Assembly (NCBI GenBank): GCA_902761575.1
Contig: CACWKU010000004.1
Location: 1-42,963, forward strand
Direction: 5' to 3'
DNA length: 42,963 bases
From: an uncultured bacterium
GTDB taxonomy: Bacteria > Verrucomicrobiota > Kiritimatiellia > RFP12 > UBA3636
The notes beneath the pieces were generated by a model. It saw only the letters and a program-made list of their open reading frames with translations. It was not told the DNA's origin and made no database searches. Of the stretch, positions 35,642-42,963 are shown in pieces. How positions within the stretch are numbered: position 1 is the stretch's first letter; every line of letters begins with the position of its first letter. Both the position numbers and the translations under genes were made by a program.

Positions 35642-35654
35642 CGCATAATATGCG
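35642..35654. promoter_or_regulatory. Palindrome CGCATAATATGCG between divergent promoters
   Basis: A perfect 6-1-6 palindrome lies between the minus promoter (35599-35627) and the plus promoter (35750-35778). It could be an operator; no regulator is identified. Confidence 0.4.
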
Positions 35655-35749
35655 TTATGTTTCAAACACGGATATCTGCGACTGGAGCCGTGTTCGCAGC
35701 TCTAGTCGCGGCGCATCGGCCCGAGTTGTCGCGTGTGCAGGTTCGCGGC

Positions 35750-35778
35750 TTGCACCGATGAGGTCCGTTGTGTAGAAT
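35750..35778 (+). promoter_or_regulatory. Sigma-70 promoter, eight bases before the ATG at 35787
   Basis: TTGCAC (35750-35755), 17-base spacer, TAGAAT (35773-35778). The short distance predicts a leaderless transcript. Confidence 0.8.
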
Positions 35779-35786
35779 CAACGCCA

Positions 35787-36848
35787 ATGGATTCAAATGG
35801 GACAAACGAACCAATCGAGGATGACGGACGGGAACGTTCCTTGACGTTCGAAGAAGCGACGGACCTGTTCCACGATCAGGCATTCGACCCCGACGCCGTG
35901 GAATTCGATCCGGCCGCCCGCCGCATCCGGTTGACGTTCGAACGGACGGACGAGACGCCGCCCGTACCCGGCGTCCGCTGGGTGCTCTCCATCGACGGCA
36001 CGGAAGGATTCGAACTCGAGGACAAGGCCGAAACAGGCGCCTACCTGGTCAACGAAATCCTGTTCGACGCCGCCGAAGGCGTCATCCGGATCACGAACGT
36101 CCTTCCCGGCCGGTTCGTCGTCAAGGCGCGGAACCCAACGCTGTCCGTTTGCCGCGCGGGAACGCCGGTCGCGACGCCGGAGAAACCCGTCCGACGCTGG
36201 AGCGTCCGTCCGGTGTTTCTCCTGCTCTTCGTCTTGACGGCGTTCCTGCTGCTGATCAAACTGCTCCTGGCGTTGAGCATGGCGCAGCACGGCATGACGC
36301 ACGCCGAGGCGGAAGAAGCGGAACGCCGGTGGCGCGCATCGATCGGCCGCACGTTGGGCGAATTGGCGGAGCTCCGCGCGAAGGAGGCCGGGGAACCGCT
36401 CGTCTACCGGTATTCGGAAGCCTCCGCGACCGCGGATTCCATCGCTTCGGCGACGTTCGTGAAGGCCTTGGTCGTCCAAAACCGGCATCCCTTTCCGGAC
36501 AGCATGTCGATCATCGAAGAGTCGCACGTCCTGAAATGCCTGCCCGACGCGTCGGTCGTCCGCGCGTCAGCGCGGCGTGGACGGCAGCTTGCGGAAGCGG
36601 TCGAGGTCGACGGTCTCAAGACGGTAGCCAAGATTCGGGCTGAGGTTCGTCATCGCGGCGTCGATGAGATCGGCGTAACGACGAATGGACGCGCCGGCGT
36701 GGTTATCGAACCAATGGATGCTCAGCAGGACCGGCTGTTCGCCGAGCAGAAGGAACTTCGGGTTCGACGAATCGCCCGCGACGAGCGTTTCGTAAAACGT
36801 GGCGCGCGTCGGGTTAAGGGGAACGCGGCTCGCAGCAAGCGACGGTAG
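35787..36848 (+). CDS. Single-pass membrane protein, 3' end antisense to next gene
   Basis: The 353-codon frame encodes an acidic cytoplasmic N-terminal part (SLTFEEATDLFHDQAFDP), a basic linker, one strong membrane helix near residues 147-168 (RPVFLLLFVLTAFLLLIKLL) and an outer domain that seems native to about residue 260 (SIIEESHVLKCLPDASVV). From base 36567 on, the frame is the reverse complement of the opposing gene and has shadow-like composition, so the true C-terminus may have been lost. Family not recognised. Confidence 0.65.
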   Translation: MDSNGTNEPIEDDGRERSLTFEEATDLFHDQAFDPDAVEFDPAARRIRLTFERTDETPPVPGVRWVLSIDGTEGFELEDKAETGAYLVNEILFDAAEGVIRITNVLPGRFVVKARNPTLSVCRAGTPVATPEKPVRRWSVRPVFLLLFVLTAFLLLIKLLLALSMAQHGMTHAEAEEAERRWRASIGRTLGELAELRAKEAGEPLVYRYSEASATADSIASATFVKALVVQNRHPFPDSMSIIEESHVLKCLPDASVVRASARRGRQLAEAVEVDGLKTVAKIRAEVRHRGVDEIGVTTNGRAGVVIEPMDAQQDRLFAEQKELRVRRIARDERFVKRGARRVKGNAARSKRR

Positions 36849-37859
36849 TTCCTCCTCGGCATCCTCGCCGGTTTCGAGGTCGACGATCTCCGACACGAGA
36901 ATCTTTCCCTCCTGGTCGAGCGAGACGGCCGGAAGCCCGAGCCCGGAACCCAGATGCTCGCGGAAGTTCTCCGGAAGGATCTTCGCCGGTTCGATCGCCG
37001 GAGGAAGCGGTTCGTCCAGGAGCGCAACCACGAGGTCCGTATCGGGCGTGGAATCGATTCGTTGCTTCGCCTGGATGCTACGGGCATAGACCGTGCCGTC
37101 CGGTGCGCGGAACCAGAAGCGGGTCCCTGGCTCGGGTGGATTGTGATGGTTCGCGAGCAGCATGTGCACGGGACTCACGAGCGTGCCCGACTTCCGGTTC
37201 TTCGCCTCGTCGTTCCACGGGCTCTCGCAGGAGAAGTCGACGTCGGCGGCCCAGCAGCCGGGGTTGGCCGCGAGCGCGTTCGTCGCGAACGCGGTCTGAG
37301 GATAGTCGAGGAAGTACGGCAGCGCCGTCGCAGGCGCCTTGCCGGCGAGTCTCGCGTCGACCGAACGAGCGAGGACGGCGAGCGCCGTGTCGGCGTCGTC
37401 AGACGCGTGCGGATCGGTCCCGTGCCAGAACTCGTGGAGGTTCGCGAGGCCGTCGCAATCGTCGTCGCGAACCGAATCGGCGGGATCGGTTGGATCGAGA
37501 CCGTTCGCCAGCTCCCATGCGTCCGGGATCGAATCGCCGTCCGCGTCGGCGCGCGTGCCGAGAAGGAAGAACGCTGCGGGGGCGTCCCGGAAGGCCGACG
37601 CGTCGACCGCGAAGGAATGCGGAGGCTCCCCTGCCCCGCCCTCGCTGTGGACGATCCGAGCGCCTCCGTGCGAGAGGTTCGTCCGGCAGTAGAGGTCGAG
37701 GAATCCGCCGGGCGGCGGGTCGTCGCTCGGCCACGTCGCGGTGAAGCGGAGCACGCCGTTCGACGCCGCGAAGTCCGTGATGCGGAAATCCTCCGCCGCG
37801 GTCGGCAAAATCGCGGAGACCGTCGCAAGGACGAATCGAATTGTCGGCCATCGTTTCAC
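36567..37859 (-). CDS. Secreted trypsin-like serine protease homologue with calcium-binding repeat
   Basis: The 430-residue product begins with a signal-like stretch (KRWPTIRFVLATVSAILPTA). A beta-rich region follows, then a DxDxDG-type calcium loop pair near residues 109-140 (DADGDSIPDAWELANGLDP and DDDCDGLANLHEFWHGTDP), as in thrombospondin type 3 or dockerin-like repeats. The rest reads like a chymotrypsin fold: a possible catalytic His in LLANHHNPP, Asp in DTDLVVALLD, and Ser in AGDSSNPKFLLLG. The GTG at 37859 is chosen because no ATG fits before the signal stretch. Location periplasmic or surface. Protease activity is inferred from motif order, not proven. Confidence 0.72.
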   Translation of the reverse strand: MKRWPTIRFVLATVSAILPTAAEDFRITDFAASNGVLRFTATWPSDDPPPGGFLDLYCRTNLSHGGARIVHSEGGAGEPPHSFAVDASAFRDAPAAFFLLGTRADADGDSIPDAWELANGLDPTDPADSVRDDDCDGLANLHEFWHGTDPHASDDADTALAVLARSVDARLAGKAPATALPYFLDYPQTAFATNALAANPGCWAADVDFSCESPWNDEAKNRKSGTLVSPVHMLLANHHNPPEPGTRFWFRAPDGTVYARSIQAKQRIDSTPDTDLVVALLDEPLPPAIEPAKILPENFREHLGSGLGLPAVSLDQEGKILVSEIVDLETGEDAEEELPSLAASRVPLNPTRATFYETLVAGDSSNPKFLLLGEQPVLLSIHWFDNHAGASIRRYADLIDAAMTNLSPNLGYRLETVDLDRFRKLPSTPR

Positions 37860-37915
37860 GGCAAGGTTTCGTCCAGGCGCCGGCGGCGCGCGGCGGGACA
37901 CCGCGCCGCGCGCCG

Positions 37916-39319
37916 TCAGATTTCCGCGACGAGATCGTAGTCGGTGTGGCCGACGTAGCGCACGCGGACGAAGTCGCCGACGCGGGCGGTCGCGGGAAGG
38001 CCGCGGACGAAGGTGACGCCGTCGATGTCGTCCGGCGCCTGGCGTTCGGTGCGGCCGGTCCACGGTTCGCCGCGGCGCGCGGGCGGGGACTCGAGGAGGA
38101 CCGTCGCCTCCGTTCCGGCGAGCGCGTCGAGCTTCTGCGCGACGACGGCGGCCTGGGCCTTCATCAGCCGCCGGTGGCGGGCGCGCGCGACGCGCGCCGG
38201 GACGGGATCCGGCATCGAGAAGGCCTTCGTGCCCTCCTCGGGCGAGAAGACGAACGCGCCGAGATGGTCGAACTTCGTCGCCTTCGCGAACGCGAGCAGC
38301 TCCTCGAACATCGCGTCGGTCTCGCCCGGGAAACCGACGAGGCAGGTCGTGCGGACGACGGCGCCCGGCACGCGCTCGCGGATGCGCTCGACCATGCGCG
38401 GGACCTCGGCGACCGTGTCGCGGCGGTCCATCAGGCGGAGGACGTCCGGCGAGGCGTGCTGGATCGGGATGTCGAAGTACGGGACGACGCGCCGGCTCGC
38501 GGCGACGGTGTCGAGCAGCTCGTCGGTGCAGCCCGCGGGATGGCCGTAGAGGAGGCGGACGCGGAACTCGCCCGGGAGCGCGTCGAGCTCGCGCAGGAGC
38601 GAGGCGAGGCCCGGTCGGCCCGGCAGGTCGCGGCCCCAGCTCATGACGTCCTGCGCGATGACGTCGAGCTCGCGGATGCCGTGCGAGACGAGCGCGCGCG
38701 CCTCGGCGACGAGGTTGGCGGCGGGGCGCGAGCGCAGGCGCCCGCGGATGCCGGGGATGGCGCAGAAGGCGCAGGCGTGGCGGCAGCCCTCGCCGATCTT
38801 GAGGTAGGCGTAGGGGCCGGGCGTGAGGACGAACCACGGCTCGCGCGCGGTGAAGAGCCTCGTCGAGCGGCCGCGCGCCACGGCGTCGATCGCGGGCGCG
38901 GCGGCGCCCGCCGCGGCCGCGCGGTCGATCGCGGCGCGGACGATCTCCGGCGCGCGGTCGAGGTCGTCGACGCCGAGGATGGCGTCGACCTCCGGGCAGG
39001 CCTCGAGGACCTTGCCGCGGTAGCGCTGCGGGAGGCACCCCGCCACGACGACCGCGGGCGCCCCCCTCCCCCGCCCCGCCGCCTCGGCCTTGCGCGAACA
39101 GGCCTCCTCGATGGCGTCGAGCGCCTCCTCCCGCGCGCTCTCGATGAACGCGCAGGTGTTGACGAGGATCGCGTCGGCCGCGTCCTCCGGCACGCCGACG
39201 TCGAACCCCGCGCCGCGCAGCGCGGAGGCGACGACCTGCAGGTCGACGAGGTTCTTCGGGCAGCCGAGCGAGACGAGCGCGACCTTCGCGCCGCGGCCGA
39301 TGTTGGCGGGGTGTTTCAT
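37916..39319 (-). CDS. rimO: Ribosomal protein uS12 methylthiotransferase RimO
   Basis: The 467-residue radical SAM enzyme adds a methylthio group to an aspartate of ribosomal protein S12. The N-terminal cluster domain has its three Cys in SLGCPKNLVDLQ, VNTCAFIESA and VAGCLPQRY; the radical SAM motif is GCRHACAFCAIPGIRG near residue 164; a TRAM domain ends the protein. SLGCPKNLVD distinguishes RimO from MiaB. A promoter with its -10 eight bases before ATG predicts a leaderless message. It lies 102 bases beyond the priA stop. Confidence 0.94.
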   Translation of the reverse strand: MKHPANIGRGAKVALVSLGCPKNLVDLQVVASALRGAGFDVGVPEDAADAILVNTCAFIESAREEALDAIEEACSRKAEAAGRGRGAPAVVVAGCLPQRYRGKVLEACPEVDAILGVDDLDRAPEIVRAAIDRAAAAGAAAPAIDAVARGRSTRLFTAREPWFVLTPGPYAYLKIGEGCRHACAFCAIPGIRGRLRSRPAANLVAEARALVSHGIRELDVIAQDVMSWGRDLPGRPGLASLLRELDALPGEFRVRLLYGHPAGCTDELLDTVAASRRVVPYFDIPIQHASPDVLRLMDRRDTVAEVPRMVERIRERVPGAVVRTTCLVGFPGETDAMFEELLAFAKATKFDHLGAFVFSPEEGTKAFSMPDPVPARVARARHRRLMKAQAAVVAQKLDALAGTEATVLLESPPARRGEPWTGRTERQAPDDIDGVTFVRGLPATARVGDFVRVRYVGHTDYDLVAEI

Positions 39320-39327
39320 GGAGGCGG

Positions 39328-39357
39328 ATTCTAGCACACGACCATGAGCCGGGGCAA
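39328..39357 (-). promoter_or_regulatory. Promoter eight bases before the rimO ATG
   Basis: Minus strand TTGCCC (39352-39357), 18-base spacer, TGCTAGAAT with hexamer at 39328-39333. Confidence 0.75.
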
Positions 39358-39420
39358 CGGGATCGACGACACCGGAAAGAATGCGGGATGCCGCTTTTCG
39401 CGGTGCGACGGGCCACGGGC

Positions 39421-41766
39421 TCACAGCAGGCCGACGGCGTCGACGTCGATCGCGACGCCGACGCCCTCCGGCGGCGGGAGCGCCGCCGCGGCGGCGCGGA
39501 GGCGCCCGTCGAGGACGCGCGGCGAGGCGCCGCGAAGCGTGATCTGGAAGCGCCACACGCCCTTCGCCTTCTCGATCGGCGCCGGGCAGGCGTCGCCGAG
39601 GACGTAGTCGCCCGACTTCCCCACGGCCGCCGCGAAGCGCTCGGCGTAGGACGCCGTCGCGTCGCGGTCGCGCCCGCGGAAGGTCACGCAGTCGAAGTGC
39701 GTGAAGGGCGGATAGCCCAGCTCGCGCCGGTCGGCGAGCTCCTCCTCGGCGAAGCCCTCGTAGTCCTCGGTGCGCGCGTGCACGATGGCCGGATGCTCCG
39801 GCGAGAGCGTCTGCACGATGACGTCGCCGGGCTTGGCGCCGCGCCCGGCGCGCCCCGCCATCTGCGCGATGAGCTGGAAGGTGCGCTCGCCCGCGCGGAA
39901 GTCCGGGAGCGAGAGGCCCGAGTCGGCGTTCAGGATCCCCGCGAGCGTGACGTTCGGGAAGTCGAGGCCCTTGGCGATCATCTGCGTGCCGACGAGGATG
40001 TCGGTCCGCCCCGCCCGGAAGCGGGCGAGGATCTCCTCGTGCGACGCCTTGCGCGTGGTGACGTCGAGGTCCATCCGCTCGATGCGCGCGGAGGGGAACA
40101 TCTTCCGCGCGATCGCCTCGACGCGCTGCGTGCCGATCCCCGCGAAGCGGTAGCCGGGGGCGCCGCACGCGGGGCAGGCCTGCGGCACGGGCCGCCACGC
40201 GCCGCAGACGTGGCAGCGCAGGACGCCGTCGTCGATGTGGTACGTCATCCCGACGGAGCACTCGTCGCACGTCTCGGCGTGGCCGCACGCCGGGCACTGC
40301 ACGGTCGGAGCGTAGCCGCGGCGGTTGAGGAAGAGCATCGTCTGCTCGCCGTTCTCAAGCCGGTCGCGGATCGCGGCGGCGAGCGTCTCGGAGAAGACGG
40401 GGAGCCTGCCGCCGCTCTTCGCGACCTCGCCGCGCATGTCGACGACGGCGACCTTCGGCAGCCGCGCCTCGCCGCTCGCGCGGCGCGCCATCGTCGCGAG
40501 CTCGTACTTGCCTTCGGTCGCGTTGCGCCAGCTCTCGAGCGAGGGCGTGGCGGAGCCGAGCACGACGGCGCAGCGCTCGATCCTCGCGCGCACGACGGCG
40601 ACGTCGCGCGCGTGGTAGCGCGGGGCCTCGTCCTGCTTGTAGCTCGGCTCGTGCTCCTCGTCCACGACGACGAGCCCGAGGTCCCTCACCGGCGCGAAGA
40701 GCGCGGAGCGCGGGCCGATGGCGACGCGCGCCTCGCCCGCGAGGATGCGGTGCCACTCGTCGTGCCGCTCGCCGTCGGAGAGGCGGCTGTGCAGCACCGC
40801 GACGATGCCGCCGAAGCGCCCGACGAACCGCTGGATCGTCTGCGGCGTGAGCGCGATCTCCGGCACGAGGACGATCGCTCCCCTGCCCTTCTCCAGCGCC
40901 GCCGCGATGGCCTGCAGGTAGACCTCGGTCTTGCCGCTCGCGGTGACGCCGCGCAGGAGGATCGGCTTCGGCGCGGGGGCGCCGGCGGGCGCGTCGATCG
41001 CCGCGCGGATCCTCGCGAGGGCGTCCGTCTGCTCGGGCGTGAGCGGCAGCGGCTTCGTCGGCAGGATGCGCCGGCCCGCGAGCGGATCGCGCCGCACGAC
41101 GCGCTCCTCGATCGCGACGAGGCCGTCCGCCTCCATCCGCCGCAGGGTCTCGGGCGCGACGCGCCACGTGCGGCAGAACCCCGCGAGGCTCTCCTCGCCG
41201 CCCGCCAGGCGCTCGAGGATCTCGCGCTGCCGCGCCGTCGGCTCCGCGCGCGGCGCGCGGACGGCGGCCGGCTTCGGCAACTTCGCCTTCCGGCCGAAGT
41301 CGAAGGTCGCCTGCGCGGGTTCGGCGGTCGTCGCACGGTCCGACGGTGTGACCGTCCGACCGTTCGACCGTTCGACCGTTCGGCCGTCGTCCGCGCCGAC
41401 GGCGCGGACGACGAGACGCCGCTCGAAGCCGTCCTCGCCGGCCGCGCCCGCGCGGACGGCGGGCGGGAGCATCGTGCGGATGCAGCGCTCGACCGGGGCG
41501 AGATAGTAGGCGGCCATCCAGCGCGCGAGCTCGACGAGCGGGGGCGGCAGCGCGGGCGCGCCGGGCGCGAGGCCGGCGAGCTCGCGGAGCGGGCCGCCGT
41601 GGGAGGAGCGGGAGGAGAGCGACAGCACCACGCCGGAGATCGTGCGCCGGCCGAGCGGCGCGAGGACGGTCGCGCCCGGCGCGACGGCTCCCTCGAGCGA
41701 CGCGGGGACCGCGTAGTCGAAGACGCGACCCGCCGCGCCTTCCGCCGCCACCTGCGCCACGACCAT
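39421..41766 (-). CDS. priA: Primosomal protein N' (replication restart helicase)
   Basis: The 781-residue helicase reloads the replisome at stalled forks. It shows the N-terminal DNA-binding domain, Walker A GVTASGKTEVYL near residue 278, VVVDEEHEPSYKQ (DEEH box), and the zinc-binding Cys pairs CPACGHAETCDEC and CHVC...CPACG near 500-540, followed by helicase motifs TQMIAKGLDFPNV and QMAGRAGRG. An octamer repeat is inserted in frame near residues 126-144 (DDGRTVERSNGRTV), between the N-terminal domain and the winged-helix region. It follows the kinase gene by 18 bases, probably cotranscribed. Confidence 0.95.
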   Translation of the reverse strand: MVVAQVAAEGAAGRVFDYAVPASLEGAVAPGATVLAPLGRRTISGVVLSLSSRSSHGGPLRELAGLAPGAPALPPPLVELARWMAAYYLAPVERCIRTMLPPAVRAGAAGEDGFERRLVVRAVGADDGRTVERSNGRTVTPSDRATTAEPAQATFDFGRKAKLPKPAAVRAPRAEPTARQREILERLAGGEESLAGFCRTWRVAPETLRRMEADGLVAIEERVVRRDPLAGRRILPTKPLPLTPEQTDALARIRAAIDAPAGAPAPKPILLRGVTASGKTEVYLQAIAAALEKGRGAIVLVPEIALTPQTIQRFVGRFGGIVAVLHSRLSDGERHDEWHRILAGEARVAIGPRSALFAPVRDLGLVVVDEEHEPSYKQDEAPRYHARDVAVVRARIERCAVVLGSATPSLESWRNATEGKYELATMARRASGEARLPKVAVVDMRGEVAKSGGRLPVFSETLAAAIRDRLENGEQTMLFLNRRGYAPTVQCPACGHAETCDECSVGMTYHIDDGVLRCHVCGAWRPVPQACPACGAPGYRFAGIGTQRVEAIARKMFPSARIERMDLDVTTRKASHEEILARFRAGRTDILVGTQMIAKGLDFPNVTLAGILNADSGLSLPDFRAGERTFQLIAQMAGRAGRGAKPGDVIVQTLSPEHPAIVHARTEDYEGFAEEELADRRELGYPPFTHFDCVTFRGRDRDATASYAERFAAAVGKSGDYVLGDACPAPIEKAKGVWRFQITLRGASPRVLDGRLRAAAAALPPPEGVGVAIDVDAVGLL
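41336..41391. repeat. Octamer array inside priA, with strand flip
   Basis: Seven 8-nt units: two of CGGTCCGA type, then CCGTCCGA, CCGTTCGA twice, and two variants. The flip of orientation after two units is the same architecture as at 9798-9864. Confidence 0.9.
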
Positions 41767-41784
41767 CGCCGGCCTCCGCGGGGG

Positions 41785-42963
41785 CTAGTTCCCCTGCGGT
41801 CCGTAGACCGGCATCGTCGGATCGGAGGCGTAGTCGCCGTAGTCCGGCGCCGTCGGGTCGACGGGCGCGTCCTCCGCGGACGCATCCTCCGCGGGTTCGC
41901 TCGACGCGGATTCGTTCGCCTCGGGCGCGTAGTCGAACGCGCCGACGCCCTCCGGGATGCCCTCCGTGGAATAGGCCGCGGCGTCCCCGGCGGCCTCCGG
42001 CGCCGGAGCGTCGGGCAGCTGGGCGGGGATGATCTCGATCGGCGCGAAGGGGTTGAACATCACCGACTCGCAGCCGCAGGCGCGGATCGCGTCCTGCGCG
42101 AACTCCGACACGGAGGCGTAGCGGAAGGCGGGGTCGTAGGCCGTCGCGCGGTCGAGCACCGCCGCCAGCTCGGGCGAGAGCGCGGAGAAGTCCGGGCGGC
42201 GGCCGGCGAGCAGGTCGTCGACGGTCGTGTCCGGCGGGAACGGGAAGCAGCCGACGAGCATGAGGTACGTCATCACGCCGAGCGCGTAGATGTCCGCGCC
42301 GGGCCCGACGGGATCGCCGCGGAGCTGCTCCGGGCACATGTACTCGGGGGTTCCGACGATGTCGCCGGAGGTCTGCGCGCGGACGTCGTTGAGGACCGCC
42401 GCGCCGAAGTCGATGATCTTGAGCGCGCCGGACTCGTCGATGAAGATGTTCTCCGGCTTGACGTCCTTGTGGACGACGTTGTACATGTGGGCGTAGCCGA
42501 GCGCGGAGGCGCACTGCGCGAGGATCTGGCACGCCGTGAGGGTCGAGAGGGCCCCGCTGCCGAGGATCGCGTCGCGCAGCGCGGTGCCGCGCACGAGCTC
42601 CATCACGATGTAGGGGCAGCCGCGGTTCTCCTGGAAGGAGTAGAGGCGCAGGATGTTCGGGTGCGAGAGCTGCATCGTGATGCGCGCCTCGTCCTTGAAG
42701 GCGGTCAGCACGTCCGGGTCCGCGAGGAGGTCCGGCGCGATGGTCTTCACCGCGACCTCGATCCCGAGGAAGCGGTCGAGCGCGCGGTAGACCGTCCCGG
42801 TGCCGCCCTTGCCGGCGACGCCGAGGATCTGGTACTTCTCCGGATCGGGCCCCTCCCCGTCGGCCCCCGCAGGCGCGGAGCCGGCGTTCCCGGCGCCGGC
42901 GGGGCGCGCCGCGCCCGCGCCGTCGGCGAGCGCCGCGTCGATCGTCTTCGCCAGCGTCTTGCG
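41785..42963 (-). CDS. Serine/threonine protein kinase, 5' end outside window
   Basis: The visible 392 residues (no start inside the window; frame open to base 42963) form a Hanks-type kinase: Gly-rich loop GVAGKGGTGTVYRA, invariant Lys in EVAVKTI, catalytic loop VVHKDVKPEN (HKD in place of HRD), DFG as IIDFGAAV, and GTPEYMCPEQL in the activation segment. A GTG at 42748-42750 is not a plausible start because it encodes the residue before the invariant Lys. After the kinase domain comes an acidic Ala/Pro/Asp-rich tail of about 100 residues, without a membrane helix or sensor domain. Targets are unknown. priA follows 18 bases downstream. Confidence 0.9.
   Translation of the reverse strand, partial: RKTLAKTIDAALADGAGAARPAGAGNAGSAPAGADGEGPDPEKYQILGVAGKGGTGTVYRALDRFLGIEVAVKTIAPDLLADPDVLTAFKDEARITMQLSHPNILRLYSFQENRGCPYIVMELVRGTALRDAILGSGALSTLTACQILAQCASALGYAHMYNVVHKDVKPENIFIDESGALKIIDFGAAVLNDVRAQTSGDIVGTPEYMCPEQLRGDPVGPGADIYALGVMTYLMLVGCFPFPPDTTVDDLLAGRRPDFSALSPELAAVLDRATAYDPAFRYASVSEFAQDAIRACGCESVMFNPFAPIEIIPAQLPDAPAPEAAGDAAAYSTEGIPEGVGAFDYAPEANESASSEPAEDASAEDAPVDPTAPDYGDYASDPTMPVYGPQGN

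Noticed and set aside
42748-42750. GTG start for the kinase
   Set aside because: Starting there would remove the Gly-rich loop; the frame continues upstream to the window edge with clear kinase motifs.

Overview
This window is a GC-rich bacterial chromosome segment. It carries a type III glutamine synthetase, an LpxI-type lipid A hydrolase, a family 9 (heptosyltransferase-like) glycosyltransferase, many LysM and lipoprotein genes, and dense short interspersed repeats. Together these suggest an uncultured Gram-negative of the Verrucomicrobiota/Kiritimatiellota/Lentisphaerota area. That placement is inference; no rRNA gene is present to confirm it.

Bases 1-23000 hold a nitrogen-to-nucleotide gene set, all on the plus strand: glnN, a PII gene (glnK), amtB, pyrG, purF, carA and carB. 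Every one of these proteins makes, senses, imports or spends ammonia or glutamine amide nitrogen. Perfect sigma-54 promoter matches (TGGCACG-N4-TTGCT) precede glnN and amtB. One-mismatch versions (ATGCT at -12) precede pyrG and carA. Between these genes lie accessory items: a HEPN/MNT toxin-antitoxin pair with a lower-GC lipoprotein gene beside it, a large secreted protein, a Cys-rich secreted protein, a LysM lipoprotein, a radical SAM/SPASM enzyme, and an AAA/DUF4143 ATPase gene flanked by near-identical 58-59 bp direct repeats.

Bases 23000-43000 hold dapB-dapA, an unpaired DppB-type permease with an MFS transporter, a DMT transporter, tRNA-Ser(UGA) and tRNA-Arg(UCU), an SDR oxidoreductase and a phosphohexomutase. 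A minus-strand envelope operon follows (Ala-rich anchored protein, family 9 glycosyltransferase, membrane protein, ABC ATPase, lpxI). Next come a plus-strand membrane protein whose frame runs antisense into a secreted protease-like gene, then rimO, priA and a Ser/Thr kinase cut by the window edge.

The most striking feature is a set of modular short repeats: 7-, 8- and 9-nt tandem arrays, often switching strand to make fold-backs, plus small GC hairpin modules. They lie between genes, serve as leaders whose last unit contains or touches the start codon (glnK, pyrG, purF), and occur in frame inside conserved enzymes (PyrG, PurF, CarA, CarB, PriA, the radical SAM enzyme, the glycosyltransferase). 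In two genes they supply the stop codon. Independently, five genes have a -10 hexamer only 7-8 nt before the start codon, which predicts leaderless transcripts.
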